From positions 1 through 41,008 of the forward strand of contig CAMTHN010000001.1 in the NCBI GenBank assembly GCA_947072265.1: DNA of 41,008 nt. Reading direction: 5' to 3'. Made by a program: the position numbers and the translations under genes. The DNA comes from an uncultured Clostridia bacterium. Its GTDB lineage: Bacteria > Bacillota > Clostridia > Oscillospirales > Ruminococcaceae. Position 1 is the stretch's first letter; every line of letters starts with the position of its first letter. This document shows positions 23,318 to 31,667 of the stretch, piece after piece. The notes beneath the pieces were generated by a model that had not been told where the DNA came from, did not search any database, and was given only the letters and a program-made list of their open reading frames with translations.

Positions 23318-23590
23318 ATAGAAATTATAAAGACTGTAAATCGTATGTGCGGAGGGTGTAGAAAACTATACCCTCGAACTAGCCTCATTAAAATTGTTCT
23401 TAAAGATAAACGAGATGTATTTATAGATAAAACATATAAACAGGATGGTCGTGGATGCTATGTTTGTAAAAATAATGAATGTTTTACTATTTTTAAAAAG
23501 AAAAAAGTCTTAGAAAGAAGCTTTAAGAAAAAAAAATTAGATGAAATATACATGGATATAGAAGAGGAGATACAATTTTTTGGGAAATAA
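23318..23590 (+). CDS. ylxR: YlxR/RnpM family RNA-binding protein, probable non-canonical start
   Basis: YlxR (RnpM) is a small RNA-binding protein, reported to modulate RNase P. The conserved RMCGGCRKLYPRTSLIKIV segment and the later DGRGCYVCKN match the family. The first in-frame ATG (23345) starts inside the conserved MRxCxxC region and has no ribosome binding site. An ATA at 23318 is 7 bases after AGGGGGA and gives 90 residues, the normal family length. Adding one A to the A4 run at 23315-23318 would instead join the ATG at 23310, so a sequencing or assembly error is possible. It overlaps ylxQ by 11 bases. Confidence 0.8.
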   Translation: MEIIKTVNRMCGGCRKLYPRTSLIKIVLKDKRDVFIDKTYKQDGRGCYVCKNNECFTIFKKKKVLERSFKKKKLDEIYMDIEEEIQFFGK

Positions 23591-23894
23591 CTTTGGAAGT
23601 CTGCTTGGTTTGAGTAGAAAAGCAAATTTTTTAAACTATGGATTTGAAACTGTAAAATCACTTGTTTTAAAAGGTGAAGTTAAAGTTATCTTGATTACAT
23701 ATGATATATCAGATAAAACAAAAAAAGAAATAAATTATTTTATTAAAGATTTGTCTATACGTTTAATAGAAACAGAATATTCTATGGAGGATATTGGTGT
23801 TTTTATAGGAAAAAAGACAAAAATAATTGGTCTTAAAGATGGTGGATTAACGGATAAAATCATATCAATATATAATTTGGAAAAAAAAGATTAG
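23580..23894 (+). CDS. ylxQ: YlxQ, L7Ae-family ribosomal-like protein
   Basis: This 104-residue protein belongs to the L7Ae/L30e RNA-binding fold found between ylxR and infB in Firmicutes. The start LLGLSRKANFLNYGFETV and the IKDLSIRLIETEYSMEDIGVFIGKKTKIIGLKD segment (family pattern: helix, strand, then GxxxG-like turn) support it. The start must be TTG 23580: an in-frame TAG lies at 23559-23561 and no ATG intervenes. GAGGAG (23564-23569) is 10 bases upstream. It is translationally overlapping with ylxR and followed by infB 12 bases later. Confidence 0.87.
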   Translation: MGNNFGSLLGLSRKANFLNYGFETVKSLVLKGEVKVILITYDISDKTKKEINYFIKDLSIRLIETEYSMEDIGVFIGKKTKIIGLKDGGLTDKIISIYNLEKKD

Positions 23895-23906
23895 GAGGAC
23901 TTTTAT

Positions 23907-26297
23907 ATGGTGATAAAGTATAGAGTTCATGAATTGGCGAAAGATTTTAATATAGATAATAACGAAATAATTGAAGTTTTAAGTAGAAAATTTGGGTCTA
24001 ACAAAAAATATATGGCGGCTCTTACGGAGAGAGAGCTTAATTATGTTTTTGAATATTATATAACAAAAAATGAGAAATCAGATTTTAATGAATATTTTGA
24101 CCTTAAAAATAAAAAGATAGATATAGATAATGAAAAATCTATTGTAGACAAAAATATAAAATCGGATAGATTTACAAAACAAACAGAGCTAATAACAGCA
24201 AATAAAAGTAGAATAGAAAAGCCGTCTATCCAAAAAGGACAAGAAAAAGAAGATGATTCTAAAGATAATACAATAAAAATTACTATGAAAGATTCTGGCG
24301 ATTCATCAGCTAGATACGAAAAAGAAGTTACGCATATTGATACAAAGGCAGTTGCTGTAAATCTTGATAAATATAATGAAAAATATGAAAGAATTGCACC
24401 AACTAATAGTTTTAATAATTCTAAATTTACACAAAGAAAACAAAAATTTCAAAATAAAAATAATAAAGGCGGATATCAAGGGATAAAAAAAGGAGAGACA
24501 GAGGCTCAAAAATTACAAAGATTGGCTTTGGAACGAGCTAGAAAACAACAATTAAAAGTTTTAATTCCAGAAGAAATTTCTGTTTCTGATTTAGCGATAA
24601 GACTAAAAGTTTCATCAACTCAAGTTATAAAAATATTGATGCCTTTGGGAATTATGGCTAGTCAAAGTGAAATTATAGACTTTGATACAGCAAGCCTAGT
24701 TGCAGAAGAATTGGGAGCAAGGGTTGAAAAAGAAATTGTTGTAACTATAGAAGAAAGATTATTTGATGAAACAGAAGATGTTGAAGAAAATTTGGTTACT
24801 AGAAGTCCTATTGTTGTTGTTATGGGACATGTTGATCATGGAAAAACATCTCTTTTAGATAAAATTAGAAACTCTGATGTTACAAGTGGAGAAGCAGGAG
24901 GAATTACTCAGCATATAGGTGCATATAAAGTTGCTATAAATGGCAGAGATATTGCTTTTTTAGACACACCAGGACATGAAGCTTTTACATCTATGAGAGC
25001 TAGAGGTGCATCTGTAACCGATGTGGCAATCCTAGTTGTAGCTGCAGATGATGGAATTATGCCACAGACAATTGAGGCGATAAACCATGCAAAAGAAGCA
25101 AATGTTGCTATAATTGTGGCGATGAATAAGGTTGATAAACCAGGGGCGAATATAGAAAAAATAAAGCAAGAACTTACAGAGCATGAGCTTGTTCCAGAAG
25201 AATGGGGCGGGGATATAATCTGCTGTCCTGTATCTGCAAAAACAGGAGAAGGAATTGAAAATCTTTTGGAGATGGTTTTATTAGCATCTGATTTAAGAGA
25301 TTTAAAATGCAACCCTAATAGGCTAGCAAAAGGAACAGTTATTGAAGCGAAACTTAATGTAGGTAAAGGTCCTGTTGCAACAATTCTTGTACAAAATGGA
25401 ACTTTAAGAGTTGGGGATGCGATAATTGCAGGAACATCAGTTGGAAGAGTTAGACTAATGGTTGATGATAAAGGAAGAATAGTTAAAGAAGCAGGGGCAT
25501 CTACACCAGTAGAAATTACTGGTCTTGGAGAAGTTCCATCTGCGGGAGACTTATTTAACTGTGTAGAAGATGAAAAATTGGCAAGAGAACTAGCAGATAG
25601 AAGAAAACATAAAGAAAAAGAAGAAAAATTCAAATCTATAACAAAAGTAACTCTTGACAGTTTATTTACTCATATAGAAGAAGGAAAGATCAAAGAACTT
25701 GGAATTATAGTTAAAGCAGATGTACATGGATCTATAGAAGCTATAAAAGAATCTTTGTTAAAACTTTCTAACGAAGAAGTTCGCGTTCGTATTATACATG
25801 GAGGAGTTGGGGCTATTTCTAAATCTGATGTTATGTTGGCAAACGCATCAGGTGCTATTATAATCGGATTTAATGTTAGACCACAGCCTATAGCACAGGA
25901 TGAGGCGGATAAAGATGGTGTTGAACTTAGGTTATATCGTGTTATATATGATGCGATAGATGATGTAAGACAGGCTATGAAGGGTATGTTAGATCCAAAA
26001 ACTAGAGAGATCAACTTTGGACGAGTTGAAGTTCGTCAGGTTTATAAGATTACAAATGTAGGAACTATTGCAGGGTGCTATGTAATTGAAGGAAAAGTTG
26101 TTCGTTCTGCTCTAATACGCGTTGTAAGAGATGGAATAGTTATATTTGAAGATAAGATAGACTCATTAAAAAGATTTAAAGATGATGCTAAAGAAGTTGC
26201 ACAGGGGTATGAATGTGGAGTTGGTCTTGTGAAATTCAATGATATAAAAGAGGGAGATATTTTAGAATCCTTTACAATTGAAGAATATAGGGATTAG
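23907..26297 (+). CDS. infB: Translation initiation factor IF-2
   Basis: This 796-residue GTPase brings initiator tRNA to the ribosome. An IF2_N domain (KYRVHELAKDFNI) opens the protein, followed by a charged, Asn/Lys-rich linker to about residue 215 and a second IF2_N-like domain (about 225-275). GTPase motifs are GHVDHGKT (307-314), GGITQHIG, DTPGHEAF, NKVDK and SAKTGEG. Domains II to IV follow, ending in the fMet-tRNA-binding domain (YECGVGLVKFNDIKEGDILE). GAGGAC precedes ATG 23907. It is the central gene of the operon. Confidence 0.98.
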   Translation: MVIKYRVHELAKDFNIDNNEIIEVLSRKFGSNKKYMAALTERELNYVFEYYITKNEKSDFNEYFDLKNKKIDIDNEKSIVDKNIKSDRFTKQTELITANKSRIEKPSIQKGQEKEDDSKDNTIKITMKDSGDSSARYEKEVTHIDTKAVAVNLDKYNEKYERIAPTNSFNNSKFTQRKQKFQNKNNKGGYQGIKKGETEAQKLQRLALERARKQQLKVLIPEEISVSDLAIRLKVSSTQVIKILMPLGIMASQSEIIDFDTASLVAEELGARVEKEIVVTIEERLFDETEDVEENLVTRSPIVVVMGHVDHGKTSLLDKIRNSDVTSGEAGGITQHIGAYKVAINGRDIAFLDTPGHEAFTSMRARGASVTDVAILVVAADDGIMPQTIEAINHAKEANVAIIVAMNKVDKPGANIEKIKQELTEHELVPEEWGGDIICCPVSAKTGEGIENLLEMVLLASDLRDLKCNPNRLAKGTVIEAKLNVGKGPVATILVQNGTLRVGDAIIAGTSVGRVRLMVDDKGRIVKEAGASTPVEITGLGEVPSAGDLFNCVEDEKLARELADRRKHKEKEEKFKSITKVTLDSLFTHIEEGKIKELGIIVKADVHGSIEAIKESLLKLSNEEVRVRIIHGGVGAISKSDVMLANASGAIIIGFNVRPQPIAQDEADKDGVELRLYRVIYDAIDDVRQAMKGMLDPKTREINFGRVEVRQVYKITNVGTIAGCYVIEGKVVRSALIRVVRDGIVIFEDKIDSLKRFKDDAKEVAQGYECGVGLVKFNDIKEGDILESFTIEEYRD

Positions 26298-26327
26298 TTT
26301 TATATATAAAAAGAGGAGGAGATTTTT

Positions 26328-26666
26328 TTGGGAAGTTTTAGACTAGCAAGAACAGAAGAAGATATAAAAAGAGAGATTACACAAATTATACCAACACTTA
26401 AAGATTATCGAATAGATGGGATAATTACCGTGGTTAAGGTTGAACTTTCTAGCGATCTATCCTACTGTAAAGTTTATATTAGTTGTCTTGGAGGAAGTTC
26501 GTCTACAAAGAAAATAATCGAAGGTCTTGAAAGTGGTTGTGGTTATATAAAAAAAGAAATTTCTCTTAGGATTAAAATGAAAAAGATGCCAATTTTCACC
26601 TTTCTAGAAGACAAATCATTAGAATATGCTAGTAAAATAAATAAAATTATTGATAAATTGGTTTAA
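26328..26666 (+). CDS. rbfA: Ribosome-binding factor A
   Basis: This 112-residue KH-like protein helps mature the 30S subunit, in particular the 16S rRNA 5' end. The pattern RLARTEEDIKREITQIIP, then VVKVELSSDLSYCKVYISCLGG, then LRIKMKKMPIFTFLEDKSLEYASKINKIID matches RbfA. The start is TTG 26328, with GAGGAGGAG immediately upstream and no in-frame ATG near the N-terminus. It follows infB by 30 bases and is followed directly by nrnA. Confidence 0.94.
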   Translation: MGSFRLARTEEDIKREITQIIPTLKDYRIDGIITVVKVELSSDLSYCKVYISCLGGSSSTKKIIEGLESGCGYIKKEISLRIKMKKMPIFTFLEDKSLEYASKINKIIDKLV

Positions 26667-26670
26667 AGGG

Positions 26671-27624
26671 ATGAATTTAAATTTAAATGATATTAAACAT
26701 TTTTTATTTAAACACGATAATTTTTTAATTTTAATGCATCAAAATCCAGATGGAGACACTATAGGAAGTGGCTTTGGATTATATTATGGACTAAAGTCTA
26801 TAGGTAAAAATGCAAGAGTTTTATGTAGTGATGATATTCCTGATATATATGAATTTTTAAAGAAAGAATATCATGAAACTTATTTTATAGAACAATTTAT
26901 TATATCTGTTGATATTGGATCTGAAAATTTATTTGGAGATAGTTTAGAAAAATATAAGGGTAGTGTAGATTTAAATATAGATCACCATTTTTCTAATGAA
27001 AATTTTGCAAAATATAATTATGTGGATGCGACATCAGCTTCTACTAGCCAGATAATATATGAGGTTTTAGATAAGTTGGATATAGACTTGTCTGTTATTA
27101 TGGGTAAATGTTTATACACCGGAATTTGTACAGATACTGGGTGTTTTAGATATAGAAATACAACTTCTAAAACACATATGATAGCTTCCAAATTATTAGA
27201 ATTAGATTTTGATCATAGTGAAATTGTGTATAACTTGATGGAAAGTAAATCTTTGCAAAAATTAGAGTTAGAAAAACATATAATTAATAATATGAAATTT
27301 TACTTTGATGGTATAGTTGGAATAGCCTATATAACACAAGATATGATTGAAAAATCAGGAGCTAGCCCATATGAAGTTGATGGATTTTCGTCTTTTGTTC
27401 GCCAGATAAAAGGTGTAGAAATAGGAGTTACTATAAAAGAGAAGACTAAAACTTTTTGTAAAGTTTCTATTAGAACTTCTGGAAATTATGATGCTTCGAT
27501 GATTTGTAGTATGTTTGGTGGTGGTGGTCATAAAAATGCGGCGGGCTGTATTTTTAATACGGGTGTAGACGATGCTTTATCAAAATTGTTAGAACAAATA
27601 AAAAAAATAATAGATGGTGTTTAA
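26671..27624 (+). CDS. nrnA: DHH/DHHA1 phosphoesterase, NrnA-type oligoribonuclease
   Basis: This 317-residue enzyme degrades nanoRNA and often pAp, recycling short RNA. DHH-family motifs are clear: HQNPDGDTIGS, VDIGS, IDHHFSN and GICTDTGCFRY, with the DHHA1 substrate site GGGGHKNAAGC near the end. ATG 26671 is 4 bases after the rbfA stop, directly behind AAAGGG, so translation probably depends on coupling with rbfA. A TTG at 26650 would overlap rbfA and lacks a binding site. Position between rbfA and truB is standard. Confidence 0.93.
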   Translation: MNLNLNDIKHFLFKHDNFLILMHQNPDGDTIGSGFGLYYGLKSIGKNARVLCSDDIPDIYEFLKKEYHETYFIEQFIISVDIGSENLFGDSLEKYKGSVDLNIDHHFSNENFAKYNYVDATSASTSQIIYEVLDKLDIDLSVIMGKCLYTGICTDTGCFRYRNTTSKTHMIASKLLELDFDHSEIVYNLMESKSLQKLELEKHIINNMKFYFDGIVGIAYITQDMIEKSGASPYEVDGFSSFVRQIKGVEIGVTIKEKTKTFCKVSIRTSGNYDASMICSMFGGGGHKNAAGCIFNTGVDDALSKLLEQIKKIIDGV

Positions 27625-28523
27625 TGAATGGAATAATTTGTGTAGATAAGCCGAAAGACTTTACATCTTTTGATGTTGTCGCTGTTATGAGAAAATGTTT
27701 TGATCAAAAAAAAATTGGTCATGGAGGAACGTTAGATCCAATGGCAACAGGTGTTTTACCTATTTTTTTAGGAAGAGCGACAAAATCGATAGATCTTATA
27801 GAAAATCAAGAAAAAAAATATGAAGCAGAGTTTATTTTTGGAATAACAACAGATACATTAGATATAACGGGGAAAATTTTATCTAAATTTGATACAAAAG
27901 TCTCTCAAAAGAATTTTGAAGATGTCATAAAAACTTATATAGGAAATATAGAGCAGATTCCCCCAATGTATTCTGCTATAAAAATCGACGGAGTTAAACT
28001 TTATAAATTGGCGAGAGAGGGCAAACAAGTTGAAAGAAAGCCAAGAAGTGTAACTATTGAGGATATAAAAACTATTTTTTTTGATGAAAAAAATCAAAAG
28101 GGAAAAATAGAGGTTTCTTGTTCTAAAGGAACATATATAAGAAGCTTGATAGATGATATAGGAAAAAGTTTGGGTACAGGTGCTACACTTACCGAACTTA
28201 GAAGGACAAAGTCTACAATTTTTGATATATCAGAATGTTATACAATAGAGGATATAAAAAAATTTAAATTAGATAAAATATTAGAAAAGAAGCTTTATTC
28301 TGTTGAAAAAATTTTTGGATATATGGATACTATATCTTTGGATAAAGATGGAACGGAAAAGATTTTAAATGGTATAAAATTAGATTTTGATTTATTAAAT
28401 TATTCTAAAAAAATTATTAATTCAGAAAAAATCAAATTAAAAGATTATGAAGGAAAATTTTTAGGAATAGGAAATATGAATGCAGATATAAATAAATTAG
28501 AGATATATAAATTTATGTTTTAG
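27624..28523 (+). CDS. truB: tRNA pseudouridine(55) synthase
   Basis: This 299-residue enzyme makes pseudouridine 55 in the T-loop of tRNAs. The catalytic motif GHGGTLDPMATGVLP holds the active Asp (about residue 38), and MYSAIKIDGVKLYKLAREG and GTYIRSLIDDIG are the following family motifs. The C-terminal part (about 230-299) is a weakly conserved PUA-like region. The start ATG overlaps the nrnA stop by one base (TAATG), indicating coupling. Confidence 0.95.
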   Translation: MNGIICVDKPKDFTSFDVVAVMRKCFDQKKIGHGGTLDPMATGVLPIFLGRATKSIDLIENQEKKYEAEFIFGITTDTLDITGKILSKFDTKVSQKNFEDVIKTYIGNIEQIPPMYSAIKIDGVKLYKLAREGKQVERKPRSVTIEDIKTIFFDEKNQKGKIEVSCSKGTYIRSLIDDIGKSLGTGATLTELRRTKSTIFDISECYTIEDIKKFKLDKILEKKLYSVEKIFGYMDTISLDKDGTEKILNGIKLDFDLLNYSKKIINSEKIKLKDYEGKFLGIGNMNADINKLEIYKFMF

Positions 28524-28534
28524 AGGGTATATAA

Positions 28535-29461
28535 ATGGATATCTTTTATGATATTAGTAATGTTAATAGCAAGCCATCGGTTATAGCAGTTGGTTTTTTT
28601 GATGGAGTTCATATAGGACATATATCTGTAATAAAAAAAGCTGTTGAAATAGGAAAAAAGAACAAATTATATCCTAGCTTATTTACATTTAGAATGGAAA
28701 AGTTTTTTCCTGAGAAAAAAAAGGGAATGAAAAGAATTATTCCTATTTATAAAAAGCTAGATATTTTTAAAAATTTAGGAATAAAGCAAACTTTTATTCC
28801 GTGTTTAGATGATATAACAGATTTAAGTCCGATAGAGTTTATAGAGAATGTTTTGTTGAATAAATTTAATGCAAAGAGCATAATTTGTGGAGAAGATTTT
28901 CGTTTTGGTAAATTTGCAAAAGGTGATGTAAATCTTTTAAAATCTGTTTCTAAAAAATATAATTTTACACTACATATTATAAAGAATATAGATTTATTAG
29001 GAGAAAAAGTTAGTTCTACAAATATAAGAAAAAAAATATCATTAGGAGATTTTAAAGGGGTTAATAGATATTTAGGATATCGATATTTTATAGAAGAAGA
29101 GGTTTTAATAGGAAGAAGATTAGGAAGACAACTCGGGTTTCCAACTATAAATCAGCTTATTCCTGATGATATTGTTCATCCTAGATATGGAATCTATGCA
29201 TCTATAACTTATTTTGACAAAAAAAATTATAAAAGTGTAAGCCATATAGGGATAAAACCTAGTGTAGAAACAACGTCAAAAAGAATTTTTTTAGAGACAA
29301 ATATTTTTGATTTTGATAAAAATGTATATAATAAAATTCTTAAAGTAGAACTATTAGAATTTATAGGAGAAGAAGAAAAATTCTCCAGTATGTATGATTT
29401 GAAAAAACAGATAGAGTTTTATTCAAAAAAAGCGCATAAAATTTGTGATAATTATATTTAA
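28535..29461 (+). CDS. ribF: Bifunctional riboflavin kinase / FAD synthetase
   Basis: This 308-residue enzyme phosphorylates riboflavin to FMN and adenylates FMN to FAD. The N-terminal adenylyltransferase domain shows GFFDGVHIGH and CGEDFRFGKFAKGD, then SSTNIRKKI. The C-terminal kinase domain shows GRRLGRQLGFPTIN, GIYAS and ETNIFDFDKNVY; the usual His after ETH is Asn here, a minor variation. AGAGGGTAT precedes ATG 28535. No FMN riboswitch is seen. It is the last gene of the rimP operon. Confidence 0.95.
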   Translation: MDIFYDISNVNSKPSVIAVGFFDGVHIGHISVIKKAVEIGKKNKLYPSLFTFRMEKFFPEKKKGMKRIIPIYKKLDIFKNLGIKQTFIPCLDDITDLSPIEFIENVLLNKFNAKSIICGEDFRFGKFAKGDVNLLKSVSKKYNFTLHIIKNIDLLGEKVSSTNIRKKISLGDFKGVNRYLGYRYFIEEEVLIGRRLGRQLGFPTINQLIPDDIVHPRYGIYASITYFDKKNYKSVSHIGIKPSVETTSKRIFLETNIFDFDKNVYNKILKVELLEFIGEEEKFSSMYDLKKQIEFYSKKAHKICDNYI

Positions 29462-29466
29462 ATTGA

Positions 29467-29495
29467 TTGACAATGATATATTTAAGACTTATAAT
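29467..29495 (+). promoter_or_regulatory. Consensus sigma-A promoter for the DUF177-rpmF operon
   Basis: A perfect TTGACA (29467-29472), exactly 17 bases, and a perfect TATAAT (29490-29495). This is the only fully consensus promoter in the window. Transcription would start near 29502, with AGAGGTG as the first ribosome binding site. Confidence 0.88.
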
Positions 29496-29523
29496 GTATT
29501 AAGTAGTTTTATAGAGGTGTTTT

Positions 29524-30024
29524 ATGATATTAAATATTAAAGATGTTCTTGAAAGTCCTGATATTAGGAAAGATTTTGAGTTTGATATATTTTTTGAAAA
29601 ATCTCCTTTTGATGATAAAAATTTTTTAAATAAAAAGATTTTATTCACTGGATATTTAGAAAATAAACACTCGCTAGTTTCTTTATATATTTCAACTAGA
29701 TTTAAACATCCTTTTTTATGTGATAGATGTCTTTGCGATTTTGAAGAAGAATTCTCTTTATCATATAATCATATAATTTCTAAAGATGAGTCTTATTGTA
29801 GTGAGGATGAAAAAGATGTTATACTTTGTGAAAACAATGTTATAGATCTTTCTGATATCTCTATATCCGATTTAATTATGTCTTCCCCTTTTAAAGTCTT
29901 ATGTAAAGAAGAATGTAAGGGGATTTGTTTTAAATGTGGGATAGATTTAAATTATAATTCTTGTAGTTGTAATAAAAAAGAAATTGACCCAAGATTACAG
30001 ATTTTAGGACAATTATTGTCTTGA
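29524..30024 (+). CDS. DUF177/YceD family protein
   Basis: This 166-residue protein belongs to the DUF177 (YceD) family, which is regularly encoded directly before rpmF; a role in 23S rRNA or ribosome biogenesis has been proposed. Conserved points are CDRCLCDFEEEF (residues about 66-77) and the C-terminal CKEECKGICFKCGIDLN with CSCNKKEIDPRLQILGQLL. The cysteines suggest a metal site. AGAGGTG precedes ATG 29524. It lies behind a consensus promoter. Confidence 0.9.
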   Translation: MILNIKDVLESPDIRKDFEFDIFFEKSPFDDKNFLNKKILFTGYLENKHSLVSLYISTRFKHPFLCDRCLCDFEEEFSLSYNHIISKDESYCSEDEKDVILCENNVIDLSDISISDLIMSSPFKVLCKEECKGICFKCGIDLNYNSCSCNKKEIDPRLQILGQLLS

Positions 30025-30063
30025 TATATATTTATATATAAAATAAAGGAGGTGTTCTTACAA

Positions 30064-30249
30064 ATGGCAGTACCAAAAAGAAAAACGTCTAAAGCAAGAC
30101 GTGACAAGAGAAGATCAAGTGTGTGGAAATTAGATGTACCTGCATTTTCAAAATGTACACAATGTGGAGAATTAAAACTTCCTCACAGAGTTTGCTCCGA
30201 ATGTGGATTTTATAAAGGACAACAAGTTCTAATAAAAAATGAAGCATAA
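30064..30249 (+). CDS. rpmF: Large ribosomal subunit protein bL32
   Basis: This 61-residue ribosomal protein starts MAVPKRKTSKARRDKRR, the family signature, and carries a zinc-type CTQCG and CSECG pair (residues about 31-47). A GTG at 30052 opens the frame earlier, but the conserved start is ATG 30064, with AAGGAGG at 30046-30052. It is the second gene after the DUF177 gene, the usual pair, and is followed at once by a terminator. Confidence 0.97.
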   Translation: MAVPKRKTSKARRDKRRSSVWKLDVPAFSKCTQCGELKLPHRVCSECGFYKGQQVLIKNEA

Positions 30250-30250
30250 T

Positions 30251-30286
30251 AAAAGGTAGGTAAGGAATTTCCTTATCCTACCTTTT
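30251..30286 (+). terminator. Terminator after rpmF
   Basis: AAAAGGTAGG (30251-30260) pairs with CCTACCTTTT (30277-30286), with an inner TAAGG/CCTTA stem, one bulged T and a small loop. TTTTATTT follows in the right arm and beyond, giving a U-tract. It starts one base after the rpmF stop. Confidence 0.85.
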
Positions 30287-30323
30287 ATTTATATAAAATA
30301 GAATTATAATGAAAGGGAAAAGG

Positions 30324-31631
30324 ATGTCTGTTTTAATAGGAGAAGTTGTTTCTGGATCTATATGTGATAAAATAGGAATTTCTAAAGGAGACAGCTTAAT
30401 ATCAATAAATAATAATAATATTGCTGATGTTTTGGATTATGAATTTTATTGTTCTGAAGAAGAGCTAATGATAGAAATAGAAAAATCAGGAAATAAGAAA
30501 GAATATTCTATAGAAAAAGAAGAAGACGAAAGTTTAGGTTTGATATTTGATACATATCTTATGGATAAACATAAAACATGCAAAAATAAATGTATATTTT
30601 GTTTTATAGATCAGATGCCAAAAGGTAGAAGAGAAAGCCTATATTTTAAAGATGATGATTCTAGGCTAAGTTTTTTGTTTGGAAATTATATAACCCTTAC
30701 AAATTTGACCGATCATGAGGCGGACAGGATTATAAAGATGAAGATAAGTCCTATAAATATATCTATACATACGACCAATCCAGAGCTTCGTGTAAAGATG
30801 ATGGGAAATAAAAATTCTGGTGAAAGTTTAAAACATGTAGAAAAATTTGTAAAATCTGGTATTAGTATAAATTGTCAGTTAGTTTTATGTCCGGGTATAA
30901 ATGATGGATTGGAACTAAAAAAAACAATAGAGACGATATTAGGATATGGGGAGAGTGTACAGAGTGTCGCTTGTGTTCCTGTAGGGATTACAAAGTTTAG
31001 AGATAATCTACATAAAATGGAAATATATAACCAGAAAACTGCATCAGAAACTATAGATATAATAGAATCATATGGAAATATTTCTAAAAAAGAAAAAGGT
31101 GTTAGAAGATTTTATCCATCGGATGAATTTTTTTTAATAGCAAAAAGAAATCTTCCTGATTATGATTATTATGATGATTTTGTCCAGCTCTCAAATGGAG
31201 TTGGAATGATTACTATGTTTGAGAAAGAGTTTTTTGATGGAATGGAATATATTTTAAAAGAAGATATTATCAAACAAAAGGTGTCTATTGCAACTGGATA
31301 TAGTTCATACGAGATGATAAAAGGGCTTATTATTGAGTTAAATAAAAAATATCCTGATGTTGATTGTAAACTTCATCGAATTACAAATAATTTTTTTGGA
31401 GATACAATAACAGTTGCAGGACTTCTAACAGCAACTGATTTAATTGATCAGTTGCAAGATAAAGATTTAGGGGAATATCTTCTTTTGACGGAAAGTATGA
31501 TTAAACAAGATGGAAATCAAAGAATATTTTTAGATGATATAACTGTAGAACAAGTTGAGAAAACACTAAATGTTAAGATAAAACTGGTGTTAAATGATGG
31601 AAATGATTTATTAGAAAATATTTTATATTAG
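30324..31631 (+). CDS. PDZ-radical SAM protein (DUF512 family)
   Basis: This 435-residue protein has a PDZ-like N-terminus (residues 1-70, SGSICDKIGISKGDSLISIN), then a radical SAM cluster motif CKNKCIFCFID (about 84-94), followed by KDDDSRLSFLFGNYITLTNL, and a C-terminal DUF512 region. The family is widespread in Firmicutes next to der, as here; its substrate is unknown. An in-frame ATG at 30309 overlaps a TATAAT (30305-30310) and lacks a binding site, so I choose ATG 30324, preceded by AAAGGGAAAAGG. That TATAAT may be the promoter of this gene and of der-plsY-gpsA. Confidence 0.88.
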   Translation: MSVLIGEVVSGSICDKIGISKGDSLISINNNNIADVLDYEFYCSEEELMIEIEKSGNKKEYSIEKEEDESLGLIFDTYLMDKHKTCKNKCIFCFIDQMPKGRRESLYFKDDDSRLSFLFGNYITLTNLTDHEADRIIKMKISPINISIHTTNPELRVKMMGNKNSGESLKHVEKFVKSGISINCQLVLCPGINDGLELKKTIETILGYGESVQSVACVPVGITKFRDNLHKMEIYNQKTASETIDIIESYGNISKKEKGVRRFYPSDEFFLIAKRNLPDYDYYDDFVQLSNGVGMITMFEKEFFDGMEYILKEDIIKQKVSIATGYSSYEMIKGLIIELNKKYPDVDCKLHRITNNFFGDTITVAGLLTATDLIDQLQDKDLGEYLLLTESMIKQDGNQRIFLDDITVEQVEKTLNVKIKLVLNDGNDLLENILY

Positions 31632-31667
31632 TTATGAAAATTTATTTAAAAGTTAGGTGGTGGATTT

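Noticed and set aside
24908..25633. 241-codon open frame antisense to infB
   Set aside because: It is a shadow of the highly conserved IF-2 GTPase domain on the other strand; it has no ribosome binding site and a Ser/Thr/Pro-rich composition unlike the neighbouring proteins.
28500..28535. FMN riboswitch before ribF
   Set aside because: Only 11 bases separate truB and ribF, with no room for the aptamer.
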